The position numbers and the translations under genes are program-made. The notes under the pieces were generated by a model that saw only the letters and a program-made list of their open reading frames with translations, had not been told where the DNA came from and made no database searches. 64,000 nt of DNA, from positions 121,323,374 through 121,387,373 of the forward strand of contig NC_066315.1 in the NCBI RefSeq assembly GCF_022539315.1, given 5' to 3'. This DNA is from Serinus canaria. Its lineage: Eukaryota > Chordata > Aves > Passeriformes > Fringillidae. Below, one piece after another: positions 1 through 12,320 of this stretch; position 1 is the stretch's first letter; each line of letters begins with the position of its first letter.

Positions 1-2606
1 TCATTTAAGTTTCTAAGGAAGAGGTCGTCATTTATGCACAGGCAAATGGGAGACAGAGGGCTTAAAACAGCACGTTTTACATGGGAGGAAAAATCCGTGC
101 ATCGTTTGAGTTTAATCTTTGGAGCATATTCAGAAATGCTGAGGAATTCATTTTTAGATTGGGCATTTAGATGTACAATGTGTGTATGCCACAATACCAG
201 CTAGAAAACCCTTAACGTTAATAGTAAAGGTGACCTCTAAGTTATCCCTCCTGACTACTGGATCTTTAGACAAAATGGTTAGTAATTTCACTGGGATTAA
301 TTTGCCAGCATTTTGCAGACCCTTATCTTATTTTCTGGAACTCATAGAGGGATCAGAATCCACATGATATATTTCTCTTATCTGTCAGTGCAGCAGCATA
401 AGATAAAAGAAGATTCTTTATTGAATGGATATATTTTTCATTGTCCTTCATACCAGAGATTAAATGGGTCTTGTATGATTTTTCTTTTCCTGATACAGCA
501 AGCCATACTTCTGCATAAATAACTTCTGTGTAATTTGAGAACTCTTATGAAGATCTCAGTAATCAATTTTTTAGATGCTGTAATTAGTGGCCTTACCTGG
601 ATCAAAAACTTAATGCTGCTGGAGGGGAAAAAGGTTGTAGAGTTATTTTCAAGGGTGGGACTTAGTTGTCTGCATGGATGAAAAGATTATCATATATGCC
701 TGGAAATATCAGCAGCAGAGGATTTGTCTAATTTATTTGTTCCTGTAAGTCAGACATCGAGTTACACTTCTGTAAACAGTGTTTGCTCAATGAAGTGCTT
801 AGCTCTTTGCATAGGAAAATTCTCTGACAATATCCTTGACTAACAGGAGATATCTGTCCTATGAAGAGAAAATAATGTTTCCAGGAGATAAAATTTATTA
901 TTCTTTTTGCTGTTATTTTTTTAAGGTGTCTGGTTTATTAGAGCATATCATTCTAATTTTGTGCAACAGAAGTGGGGGGCAGGGGGAGAGTGTAGAAGCA
1001 GAGAGAGGTGAACAAGGCCAGAAGAACGTATACTAAAGAAGTAAACTCTGCAAATCTTGATAAATGCAACTCCACCAGTAAGTGACAATATAGGTGAAAT
1101 ATTTCTCTTTTAAACTTTTTCCATTAGTTTTTTGACAGGAATATACTAGTTCAGCTTTAATGAGATTCTAGTGTAAAAACTTCAGGGCTAAATAAAAGAA
1201 ACAAATCAAAAGGACCGGATGATTGCCATTTAATGTGAAAGAATGAAAGTGCAAACAATCATTGTATGACATCTAGCTGTGCTAGTCACTGCAGAATGAC
1301 AGGTAGAACAATTCAAAGTTACTGATCTAAAGATGGAATAACAGCTCATATGTTTGAAGTGCTCAGAAGATGAAGAAATAAAACAGACTCTAAGATAAGA
1401 CATGGTTAAGCCTTTTAAATTCCATGCCTTATTGTCAGCATCATTTGAACGCTTTTGTACACATTTTTTTTCCCCTCAGAAACTATTTTATCGAAGGAAT
1501 TACTTTTAAGAGCTGATTTTTATTATTATCCTCCAGGCTGTATGGTGTGCTTTGTTTTTCAACAAGACGAGAAAAAATGTACACAATGAAAAGTATATTA
1601 CTAGTTTTCTAAGCACACACATTGTATATATTCAGAAGTATGCACTCTGAGTATATATTGTTAAGCTGTGAATTATCAGTAAGTTCAATAAACCACATTC
1701 TAATTTACTCTACAGGTATTCTCACTTTTTTAACATGCGACGTAACGAATTTCTTATGAATTTCTGTTTATATTTTCCTTGTCTATTCTTTTCCTGAGAT
1801 TATTTTAAGGCTCTAAGGAAAATCACCTATTCTTTCTTTCAGCAAACCCTTTTTATCAGTGAAATAACCTATTCTAGTTACTGCTGGAAACAATAATCTG
1901 TAATTGCTGCTTTCAGTCCTAATTTGGCTTGTCTCTAGTTTTTCATCTCAATCTAATCTAAACCTATTTGAGCAAATAAAATGATATTTACCTCATCCTC
2001 TGTTACAAGCTTTCAAGATTACAGGCTTCAGGAAAAATCAATACAAAATACCAGCTTAGCAGCAGGTTTGTGCTCAGAAAGAATGCTAACTTTTCTTTCC
2101 TGCATTTTCTGGCTCTCTACACCCCTGGAGTGAAAGCAAACCTTAGACTATAAGGACCGAAGGGTAAAAAAAAAAAGAAACACAAAAACCCCAGCCTTCA
2201 GTGATGTGTTTGGTTCATGGTTAGTAGCCACTTTTGAACTTACAAGCCGAAGTGCAGTGCATGGTCAAGCTCCTAACCTTTAGCTTCTGCTTCCACACTA
2301 ACATCTTACAGAGTTCACCAAAAGAAAGGATCTCGACCTCACGGATGATTTTTCAGACTCAAATGCCATCTTCATTTATTATTTATTTGCTCCAAGCAGT
2401 TGGGATTTGAGGTATCATCATACCTGACTGACTGCTTTAAGGAAGTGGCCACCTCTCTGTGGGGGGATCTCATGAGAATAAAATCCTATTACTTTCCAAA
2501 AAGATTACTTCATTTGCTGCCTGGAATAAGCTTTTGAAGAAAACATTTGAATTTTGAGTTTGTAAACAATGAAGAATTCTCAACAGCAGTGGTGCCTTTT
2601 ATTCTT
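1..2606. other. Unassigned AT-rich non-coding DNA
   Basis: No gene or repeat family recognised. The open frames are at most about 66 codons, lack recognisable domains and overlap one another on the plus strand near 180-520. A short A-run lies near 2166-2176. The base composition (AT-rich, few CpG) matches the rest of the window. Confidence 0.6.
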
Positions 2607-2687
2607 GTTTTCTTTCTTTCTTTCTTTTTTTCTTTTCCTTTTTATTTTTTGTGTTTTCTTTTCCTTTTCCTTTTTTTTTTTTTTTTC
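2607..2687. repeat. Pyrimidine-rich simple repeat, (CTTT)n and T-runs
   Basis: About 80 bases of almost pure C/T on the plus strand, beginning with four CTTT units and ending in a run of roughly 18 T. On the minus strand it is a poly-purine, A-rich tract. It could be an expanded retroposon tail in minus orientation, but no retroposon body was recognised beside it. Confidence 0.85.
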
Positions 2688-2689
2688 TG

Positions 2690-5600
2690 AATAGGACAGC
2701 TAGGTTTTTTTATTTAGATTTTGCTTTGTTATATTTTTGTTGGACTTTTTGACCAAGAAACTGATCAATACAAAAATATGTGTCTTTATGAGAATTATAT
2801 TGTACTTATAAACATTTTCAAATTATTCATTCTGTCTTTTTTGTAAAAGAGAAAAGCTCCTCCTTTTAAAACTTTTATTGGAATTCTCATTCAATGGTCT
2901 CATCACAGACTTTCTCTTCCCACCCCTACTTTGTGAATGGTGTTTGATTTGAAAAATTATGCATTATTTTGTCTCTCTTTACACAGACACGTGCAAAAAG
3001 TTTATCACTATATTTTTATTTCCCTCATAATATTAGCAGTTTTATTAATACATTTAGGGGGAAAATGTAAATAGGATATTAAGACCTATTTTATTCACCT
3101 AACTGTGATCACTAAATTAGTAGCCCAGCCACTCTAGGCAGGGAAGTAATCAGTGAAGGAAGATAAGAACATTGGAAATGCTTGAGTCTTAGGTGAACTG
3201 AACTGCTCTTTGGAAAGACTTTTTGTTTTATTTAATATGGATGGTAGCTGAGGTAATCTCAGGGGATTAATCCCAAACTTTTTGGGATAAATCCTAAGTG
3301 ATAATTTTGCTGCAAGTATCTTCTAAGACAAGACCCCTATTCCACAGACCTTCTCTCACCTGTATAGGATTCTCCAGGAATCCAGAGTGGCTGAAGTGTC
3401 TATTAGCTTCAAGTACAACCCTGACAGAAGCACCCAAAGCTAAGGAAGAGCAGTTCCTAAATGTAATTACTCTTTTTTTTTTTGCAGAGTGATCTGTTAG
3501 ATGCAAGTATCTGAAAAATGATTGAAGATTATTTCACTCCACTTGTGTCCAAGATTTGCCAGTGTGTAGGTGAAGTCAAGGCTCTCTTGTATCTCTTTCT
3601 CACCAATCCTCTTTACCTGTGGTAATGATTTATCCTCAGGTGATTATGTGTCTCCTTTTCAAAGAGAAAATGGGACAGCTTACACTGCCCAGAGCTCTTG
3701 TTCCAAGATCTCCCCAGATTCTTTTGTCACCTACATTCAGCTCACATTTTGAGCCTATATATTCTTAATGAAAACGAAAATAGGAAATATATGATTTTGA
3801 AAAAAAAAACCCAGCCCACTTTTATTTTATAGCAGTACATATTGGTTCCATTTGTGAAGCTTCATCCCCATTTTTTAATCTGACATAGAGGGTAATGTGA
3901 TCAAATTGTCTGTCCATCTCTCAATCATGCCAATAACTTTGGAAGTCTTTGACCTGTTCAAGAAAATTTGACACTCACAGATAAATACATATAATTCTAA
4001 GTTCAAACAGTACCTATCCCATCCATATACATAACTCTTTGGACAGAAATGAGGTGTTGAGTCCAGCTCAGGGACACAACTGGAATTTTCACTGCATTTT
4101 TTCCCTGTGCAATCACTGATTCTGTTCGCAGTTTTGAAGAGTCTCTTAGCAATTTAGGCAAGATTTACAAATTCATACTTAGCACATCTACATACAATTT
4201 TGATGAAAGCATTGAACAAGCTTCTCTGTTCTATTTCAAGAGCCCTTTACATTTAGTTTTCACCACTTCTTCCGAAGCTATTTGCAGATAAAACTGGCTG
4301 AAATAATACAATCATATAGCATAGTCACAGTTATACCAGCTGAAGGTGTTTACCCACTGGTTGTAAAATCCTTCTAAAAACTTACAAAATTTCCCCTAAT
4401 TGCTACAAAAAGTATTCGACCATGGCAAAATAAATAAAAACTTCACTCAACTCATTAGATGAGTACAGAGGAAAGTGTACACTCACTGAAAATTGTAAAA
4501 TACTTATTTAAAAACCTCCAAACATGTTTATGATATCTTATAGCAGAATGATTTTCTATGCTCATGATTTTTAGGGAAAACCAAATGAAGGTGAGCAAAA
4601 ATCAGCAGAGATTTGGGTTCATCCTGAGTGGTCACCTGGATTGCGTGGCCAGGAACAAGGGATATTTTCTTCAGGGAACTATGCTAGATCATTGATACTT
4701 TTAACCAGCTAAAAATGTAGACAGGATTGCCCTTTAAGTTCATCTTCCAAAAGCATTGTGTGTGAAGATTTTGGAAGATTCCAGAAGATCTTATTTGAGG
4801 TTTTAGTACTTCTTTAAAAATGGTAAAACAAAGATCAGTATTACACTGAGTTGATGCGATGGGCCAATCTTCAGTTTTATTCAGTTTCATTCAGTTTTGG
4901 AATACATTCAAACAGTAGAAACATCACATCCTTACATATCTCTGTGTAAGATTTTATTCTAGCATAATGACAGTGGTTGGGAGTGACATAGTGCAAAGTT
5001 CTGTGATGTAATGTAACCAATGAAGAGAAATAGCTGCCTCCTGAGGACAATTCCAGAGCTCTGTATTAGGAGAGACATTTAAATGACATCTATTCACTCC
5101 ACTACACTACTCCAGTCCATTTATTGTAGCCAATTGTTGTTAGCAGTCTTGTATTTCACTGGCAAGCTCTTCAGAATACTGGTAGAGTTATAGAGATTCT
5201 AATACAAAAGAGTATTAACTTGTAAACCCTCTGTACTCCCTACACAGGAATCAACACAACTACTACTGTAAATAGTAACAATGGCACATAGAGGACTTGT
5301 ATTTAACAATGATAAAAATATTATTAGTAAGGATAAGAGTAACAAGTTCTCTCAATTCCTAATCATGCATTTGTGAGATAATCTTTTAACAACTTGTCTG
5401 GGCTGATTCTTAAGAGCAGCTACTGCTTCCTCTTCTGAGCAGAGTGACAAGAAAACGTAACCAAGATAACAGCAGAAGTCACACCTCCACGTCTGCTGAG
5501 GGACCTTTGTCTTCTAGAAGGCAGTCAAAACCTGAAATTCCCCTGCAGATGCTGAGAATTAAAACATGGCACCTTCAGACTTAATAGAGCCAATCTCAGT

Positions 5601-6645
5601 GACCTGTGCTACTGAAGTGATATTAAATACCTTTTGGTATCTCAGCATGGAGACCATTGTCTTAATTTTCTAATACTGTCAGATTCTATATTTACTGTAA
5701 TCAAAGGTCATTGGATAGTTTCATGCAGTTTTTTCTCCTTGGAAATCTGTTAGGTTTCCCATTTTTTTGGTTTTAAATGCCGAAAATATCAGTCCTAAAA
5801 CCAATAAAAAAATTAGTTCTTTGCGTCTTATCCTACTCCTAGTAATCTAAATGTAGAAATTCCAGGATAAGAATTTGGATGTAAGGCTCACTGCCTTAAG
5901 GTGTTGAATCTACCTAATTGTTTCACCTCTCTGAGCCTTAAAACACACAGAATGCCAACCCCAACCCATTTTTGTTTTAAATGAGACTGTTGCAGTATTC
6001 CCACCACTGTTCACTTGCGAGCACTCTTACTTGTTGATTTAGCACAAGGATCTAAGCTGCACTTTATTGTTCACCCTGCATACCCACTTGTGCAATTGCA
6101 CTCAGCTAAGCACAGTGTGGGTTTGTACCTAATATTAGTTGAGTGTAGCAGACAACTTAGAGTATGTGGCCTCTCAGCTCTGAAAGGCTAAATTGCAGCA
6201 AAAGAAAAGAAAGTATCTGAATGTCTCGAAACTAAATACTATTCATCCATATGACCAGGAAATTCTGAAGAAGTAAAGAAGATTTTGGATGCTTCACAGT
6301 GCAGGACTACTTTACTGACACGTACAAATAGTGATAGTCCAGAGGGGAACATGTAAATTGTCTTCCCAAAAAAGACATTGCCAGACATCGTAATGGCTTC
6401 TACTTTGCTTTTGTCATCTCTAAAAGATTATTTTAATTGAAGTAATGCCTTTTCTTTTCAATTTTCTAGGTTGCTTAATTTGTGTGGGATAGTGGATGTA
6501 GGTTTTGTGCCTTTCTTTATTTTCAAAAAGGAAACACCATGAAGGAAATTAAAAAAAAATTAAAAGTGAAATTGCTATAGAATTGATAAAACTGAATGAA
6601 AATCAGACATTTGGATATTTTTCCTCTGAGTTCTCCATTCAGATA
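2690..6645. other. Unassigned AT-rich non-coding DNA
   Basis: I see no gene. Frames of 60-70 codons at 3294-3506 (minus), 3298-3492 (plus), 3570-3752 (plus) and 4684-4890 (minus) have no recognisable domain, and the first two lie on opposite strands of the same stretch, which argues against coding. No CR1 tail, LTR or tRNA-like box was seen. Confidence 0.6.
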
Positions 6646-6647
6646 CC

Positions 6648-6742
6648 TTCTTTTTTCTTTTTTTTTTCTTTTTTTTTCTTTTTTCTTTTTTCTTTCTTTT
6701 TTCTTTTTTCTTTTTTCTTTTTTCTTTTTTCTTTTTTTTTTT
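6648..6742. repeat. Pyrimidine tract, imperfect (CTTTTTT)n
   Basis: Nearly uninterrupted C/T tract of about 95 bases whose middle part has a 6-7 base period, single C's separated by T-runs of four to nine. Several lysine- or phenylalanine-rich open frames overlap it on both strands and are by-products of the repeat. A second T-run follows at about 6774-6783. Confidence 0.9.
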
Positions 6743-6784
6743 GTGAAATTTGGAATACTTTCCAATCATTGGATTTTTTTTTTC

Positions 6785-9027
6785 CTCTGACTCTCTTATT
6801 CTTTCATATTTTCTCCTACTGCTGGGGATTCAGTCTCATCTGGAGGAAGAAGGCATTGAGGTCAAGTTACAGCTTAAAGAGTGTTCAACCTCTGTTTCAG
6901 GGAAAAACAGAAAAAAGACCAAATAGTCCAAACAAATGCAGAAACTCATAAAGAATTATTTATAAGTAAAATAAATCCCTCCCATTCAGAAATGACAAAT
7001 TAATATTAGTGGAAAGAATATGCTTCTTCTTTAAAGGCAATTTAGATTTCCTTAAAGTTTAGATGGTAGACAATTCTAAATTTAACCATTTTCTTTGTAC
7101 ATAGTGGAATTTGGATTGAAATTAAAATCAGAATATTATTGAGCTCCAATAATCTCATAGAATACATCCTTTTTTAATCTTTGTTCTTAGCTGGCATTTT
7201 TTTGTGCTTATTAATGAATTTTTCCAGACATGTTTTCTTTATTTAGTGACTAAATTGTAAATTTTAAAAGCTTTTTTCCCTAATTTACAGAAGCAATTTC
7301 TTTTTAAGTTAATAGATATAGCAGAACATTTTGAGCTCAGAAAATTAACTGTACAATATAATGAATGATATTTCAAGAGCTAAGACAACATAATTTAAAA
7401 TAGTCAGCTTAAGATTCAGAAATATAATTTTGCTTTTGTTGCAGTTGAAAAATGAAGGTTTCTTTTATATACTGTATATCCCAGGATGATTTCAAAGCAC
7501 TTTCACTTAGAGAAGCTAGCTGCTATTACATATGAATTTTCAAAGCTTGCCAAGGCTTTGGAAGGAATGATGAAAATTACTATTGCACGACCTTCAGGTT
7601 TTCTTTGTTTCATAAAAGGCTAAGATAGCATTTTTGTCATTTTTCTTTCAGCTCAGGTCTTTCATCATAAATATCAAAGCATGCAATTATGCCTGCTCAT
7701 ATCCGACCGTATTCTGCCTGTTTTCTATCCATAGAGATGGTGTTCTCTTTAAGGCTACCTTTTTCTTTTGTTTTTCACAAATCTGAAAGAAGCCCTATGT
7801 TTTTGTCGAGTGCCATAAATTGTTCATGAAATGCATGTTGCACTGATTAAAAGAAGAAGAGTTGATTAAAATAGCTTTTATTCTTTTGTTCTAAGCAAAA
7901 TCTTAAAGTGATGTTCAAGTGTCAATCCTACCAGGATCATAGAAGAATGATTTGGCCTACAGGTGGAATTTTTAAATAGTGCTCATTGTAAAAAATAGGA
8001 CAATCTTCTATTAAAATCTCTAGTTTTATGCTAAATTATTCCTATTGTTCCTTTTAATTTGTCAGGTATAAGTTGTTGATTTGTCTGGTTTTGTGGTTTC
8101 ATGTGGCCAGATCATCAAAGTGCCCATAGTTGCTGTTGCCTGAATTAAGTCATAGTTGAAATATATATCTCAAAATTAGGATATTTCTGTGTCTTAAGTA
8201 CTTCAAATGAGCATCTGTTTGCTTTATTTGCATATTTACTGATCTATTCCAATTTATAAGGCATATTGGCATAACACAGGTGTTATAGTGTTATATCTGG
8301 CTGAAAGATCCATGTCTCATTTCCATCTGAATTTTTTTTTTTTTTTTTAATTTGGGCTTGGGTTTTTCAAGCTACTACCTTAAACACTAATAATGACTCA
8401 TACAGTAAAAATAATAAATTCCATTAACTGATGGAAGAAAAAAAAATCTTTCTTGAAAAACAGAACAGCAAACCTTTGCTATGGCTTGCAGGAACACACC
8501 TCCCCATTTTTGTTTATTAAGTTCAGATTTTTATCAAATTTACAATGACACAAGGAATACATTGTTTTCATCAACTTGAACTGTGCTGTCACATGAATGT
8601 GAACTTACTGGCTATGTCTTAAGTTAAATGTCAAGGGATATACATTTTCCACACAGAATAAAATTGATTTCAAGTTTCCTTTAATGGTGGTAGGGAAAAA
8701 AAGAAAAAACGACACTGTATTTTTAAAACAAGGAGAAATGGTCCAAAATCTGTTAATAAAAATGTGTTACCTAAATAGTAAAAGTGTTACTCACAGTACC
8801 TAACATAACAAGTATTTCTAACAATAATAATTTAAATGAAAAAAACCTTAATGTTTAGTATGATTTCCTGATGTAAAATGATAATAAAGTTATTAACATT
8901 GTTTTCAAAAAAGCTTAATTTCACTAAAAAGAACATTTAGGCATATTGCAATCCTCTTTAATAAAAAGGAAGAATCAAAAGGAAGAGGTTTTTAGAAGGG
9001 TTTCTTTTTTTTTTTGCAGGTAGCTTT
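6785..9027. other. Unassigned AT-rich non-coding DNA
   Basis: No open frame worth calling and no repeat family recognised. It contains a T-run at about 8332-8348 and another just before 9016. The latter is followed by GCAGG and so resembles a polypyrimidine-AG acceptor, but no exon follows it: the next bases are the palindrome. Confidence 0.55.
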
Positions 9028-9067
9028 TGAAAAGTTCTTCCACAACATGTTGTGGAAGAACTTTTCA
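9028..9067. repeat. Perfect 40-bp palindrome
   Basis: The two 20-base halves are exact reverse complements with no spacer; the centre lies between 9047 and 9048 inside ACATGT. The arms read GAAAAGTTCTTCCACAAC and its complement, plus one outer T/A pair. The left half lies just 3' of a T-run and the right half runs into a 46-bp tandem duplication. It could form a cruciform as DNA or a hairpin as RNA. No transposase or typical terminal-repeat element was recognised around it, so its origin is unknown. The palindrome itself is read directly from the sequence. Confidence 0.97.
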
Positions 9068-9155
9068 GCTTTACTCCCAGCAAAGTCACTCCAGCCATCA
9101 TAGTGGCTTTTTCAGTTTACTCCCAGCAAAGTCGCTCCAGCCATCATAGTGGCTA
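9066..9155. repeat. 46-bp tandem duplication, two copies
   Basis: The block containing ACTCCCAGCAAAGTC and CCAGCCATCATAGTGGCT occurs at 9071-9109 and again at 9117-9155, a period of 46. Over the shared core the copies differ at essentially one position (GTCACT versus GTCGCT), which suggests a fairly recent duplication. Each unit also has a small internal inverted repeat (AGCCA/TGGCT). The first copy abuts the right arm of the palindrome. Confidence 0.92.
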
Positions 9156-9409
9156 TATGTATCAATTCTGCAAAAGAAAGGGAGATGGCATTCACCAAGA
9201 ATGAATGAACAGAGTTCATTAATTCTTAAGACTTCTAAAATATTAATAGGACTTCCAAACACCGTTGCTTGCTTATGCAGCGTCCATTCAATTTGTTGTG
9301 AAGCTGAGATGATAGGTGGAAATTCTTACATGACTATATGTATCCTTCTTCCTAAATCAGAACCTGTACTTGTTTATTTTCCCACACTGAATTATGAGTA
9401 CGCTTAGAA
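9156..9409. other. Unassigned spacer before the solo LTR
   Basis: About 250 bases between the tandem duplication and the LTR. A 68-codon plus-strand frame starting at 9201 has no recognisable domain. Nothing else supported. Confidence 0.5.
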
Positions 9410-9415
9410 ATTAAC

Positions 9416-9801
9416 TGTGATGGTGTTTGCAGGGGTCTTAGGATGAGGGAAGAGACAAGAATCTTGACTCTGTGTTTCAGAAGGCTTGATTCATTATTTT
9501 ATGATATATATTATATTAAAAACAATACTAAAAGAATGGAAGAAAGGATTTTATCGAAAGGCTAGCTAAGAATAGAAAAGGAATAAATAACAAAAGTTTG
9601 CCTCAGACCGAAACAGTCTAGACAGATGGACTGTGATTGGCCATTAATTAGAAACAAACACATGAGACCAATCACAGATTCCCCCTGTTGCATTCTACAG
9701 CAGCAGATAATCATTGTTTACATTTTGTTCTTGAGGCCTCTCAACTTCTCAAGAAGAAAAAATCCTAAAAAAAGGATTTTTCATCAAACATGTCAGTGAC
9801 A
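9416..9801. mobile_element. Solo LTR of an endogenous retrovirus, passerine type
   Basis: A 386-base segment starting TGTGA and ending TGACA, so it has the usual TG...CA ends with a short inverted terminal repeat. It is flanked by ATTAA at 9410-9414 and 9802-9806, a probable 5-bp target-site duplication, with one extra C at 9415 that spoils exact adjacency. I recall closely similar text (TCTTAGGATGAGGGAAGAGA, GACTGTGATTGGCCATTAAT, GAGGCCTCTCAACTTCTCA) as a very common LTR in songbird genomes; that match is from memory and the family name is not certain. An AATAAA lies at about 9583. No gag, pol or env sequence adjoins it, so it is read as a solo LTR left by recombination. Confidence 0.8.
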
Positions 9802-9806
9802 ATTAA

Positions 9807-11784
9807 TTACATTAAAAAATACCTGCAACATGATAAAGTGTCACGGAATCATAAGCAAAGCAGGTGCTGGAGAAAATTTTTAATGTCTGTAGCAACTGAT
9901 GGAGGATTTTGGCCTCTGCCTATCTGAAAACATTTGAAGCAACTTGGTCTTTACAGTGTGTCCATCAGCCAAAAACTGCATTTCAAACGTTAACCATCAG
10001 TAGTAAAGGGATCTTATACTGAATAACACATTAAAATACATCTTATTCTTGATCTATAATACTTGCATCCCCGAATACTTTGGAGTCTAATCACAAAGCA
10101 GTTGCTAAATATTAAATTTCTTTTTTAATTGGAAGAAACTCCTTAATCTACTTTGGCATTCCTTATGGTTACTATAGAATAGTAATGGCATAATTATTTT
10201 TTGCAGATTATAAATCTCTCTACCTATAAGCATATCATAATACATGCTGAAAAAATAGCTTCAAGTAATAAAAGTTTGGATTTGCCTTTGTTATGAAAAC
10301 CATAAAAATGGAATAAAAACTATGCAGAGTATTAATAAGATATTCTAAAGTATTCCCTTTTGCCAAAGATAGATACTATTAGAGACTGATGCAGGTGTGA
10401 TATTTATGATCAGGGCTAAAGAAGCCAGAGCTTTGTTAATAAAATAAAGCCATTATTACAAATTCACCATCTGTAAAGTATGGGTTCCAAGAAGCAGGCA
10501 AAATACTTCAAAGTTAGGGGTGAAAGCTTTACTTATTGCTTTCAGTATGGGCAACAAACTGGGAGAAAAAGTCTTGTTGAAACATGGTATAGTGGCAAAC
10601 AAAGAATAAAGCAATAGAGGATAACATAAATATTATCCATTATAAATTATAATGGTTGCTGGAACATCATGGCGCCAAAAGAACAAATTATGCTATGTAG
10701 TTTACAGAAATCAGAAAAAGGAGAGAGTCTTCCCATAAAATATATGTCAAGGAAAGGTGCCAGTGAAGGGGGTTCTTATGATGAAAATCTGCAGTGAAGG
10801 TTAGTTCACTAAAATAAGTGTATTTGAGTTGTATTGTATTGCTGACTTTAGGGGTAGGAAAAAATATTGAACGCTTAGAAAAAAAGAAGATCGAAGATAT
10901 AACTAACTTGTTATTACTGTTAATCACAATTTCTGATAATTAAATAGTATTAATTGACTATCTTAAACCAGTGCAGTGCCTTAACAATCCACATTTAAAG
11001 ATGTGTATCCTTTAAACCATTTCTTTCTAGGATTATGAATTGTAAAATCACACAGGAGAACTAAATTGGAAGTGATAATATACAGGAATTGTTTGAAAAC
11101 ATTGGGGCCACTAAACAGAAGTGACTGTGATAAAAATTATTTCAAAATTGCAGGAATACGACTCAAACAAAAAAACAAGTACTATGACATCAAATTACAG
11201 AGAGGATTTTTTCATTGTGTTTTCTGTTTCTTTTAATAATATAACTAGTCAAAATGACCCTAATATCAAACATAGAGAAAATTAAATTTTTACTCATGAT
11301 AGACATATGTTGACTGTGTTACAAAAGAATTATGGAAAGCATAACTTAGTACAGCAGATAACGTAAGACAAAAGTCAGTATCTGTAAATGGCAAAATCTG
11401 CAAGATTACTTGAGTCAAGCTGCTAAATCCTATCTTTTCGTTTAGAAAGAATCATAAATTCTGTCAGGCAAACATTTAAAATAGAATAAGAGAATAAGAA
11501 CACACACACACCCACATGCACACATAAAATTGCATATCCAGATACCAAAAGCAAAAAATTTATTGCTGAAGTATGAAGGAAACAAGAGGTATGTGTGGAA
11601 ATGTGTGGGTCTTCAGAGCTCTCAGGGGCTTGTGGGACAGACTGTGAGTGATAAGAACAGACTGATAAAACAGTTTCTTCCTTCCTGACAGCATTCATCT
11701 TAGGTCATACGCTATCTTCTTGAAAAGAAGAAAAGTTCTCTTCAAGAGGAGATCTTTTCTCAGTGTTATTCCTACTGTACCATT
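9807..11784. other. Unassigned AT-rich non-coding DNA
   Basis: No gene recognised. Frames at 10688-10927 (79 codons, minus) and 11423-11698 (91 codons, minus) have no recognisable domain, and the second runs through a short (CA)n tract at about 11501-11525. Confidence 0.55.
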
Positions 11785-12320
11785 ATTTGCAGATGTCTCA
11801 GTTTATGGGTGACACCCATCTATCTGATATGCTAAGGGAGAATGCCATCAAGAGGTACCTTGACAGGCTTCAGAAGTGGGCCCAGGTGAACCTCATGAAT
11901 TTCAGCAAAGCCAAGTGCAAGGTCTTTCACCTGGGTTCAGACAATTTGAATTATCAGGAAAAACTGAGGGATGAATGACTTGAGCACAGCCCTGCAGAGA
12001 AGGCTTTGGGAATAACAGTAGATGAAAAATTTGGCATGAGCCAGCCATGTGCACTTACAGTCCAGAAAGCCAACCATTTTCTCAGCTGCAAGAGGAGAGT
12101 GAGTGGGCAGTAGGTTGATGGAGGCGACTCTCCTCCTCTACTCCAATGAGATCCCACCTGGAATATTGTATCCAGCTCTGGGCATCCCAGTGCAAAGACA
12201 ACACAATCCAGAGGAGGACCACAAAAAAGATCAGAGTGCTGGAACACCACTCCTATGAAGAAAGGCTGAGTTGAGGTTGTTTAGCTGCAGAAGACAGGGC
12301 TCTGGGGAGGCCTTATTGTG
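11785..12320 (+). mobile_element. CR1 LINE fragment, 3' part of reverse transcriptase, decayed
   Basis: The translation from about 11860 reads LDRLQKWAQVNLMNFSKAK, the conserved CR1 block that follows the FADD motif of the reverse transcriptase. Just upstream the FADD region is recognisable but damaged (TTTGCAGATGTC gives FADV) and out of frame with what follows. Downstream the nucleotide sequence follows CR1 through blocks matching the canonical 'CTGCAGAGAAGG', 'ATGAGCCAGCCATGTGC', 'GAGATCCCACCTGGAATA' and 'TATGAAGAAAGGCTGAG', with stops and indels. It breaks off near 12320 at GGAGGCCTTATTGTG without the CR1 3' UTR or octamer tail. An old, non-functional copy truncated at both ends. A 98-codon minus-strand frame over it is an antisense artefact. 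Confidence 0.92.

Noticed and set aside
6523..6951. Lysine-rich minus-strand and phenylalanine-rich plus-strand frames
   Set aside because: Produced by the pyrimidine tract at 6648-6742.
9001..9020. Polypyrimidine tract followed by GCAGG as a splice acceptor
   Set aside because: What follows is the 40-bp palindrome and a tandem repeat, not an open exon.
11954..12250. 98-codon minus-strand frame
   Set aside because: Antisense of the CR1 fragment at 11785-12320.
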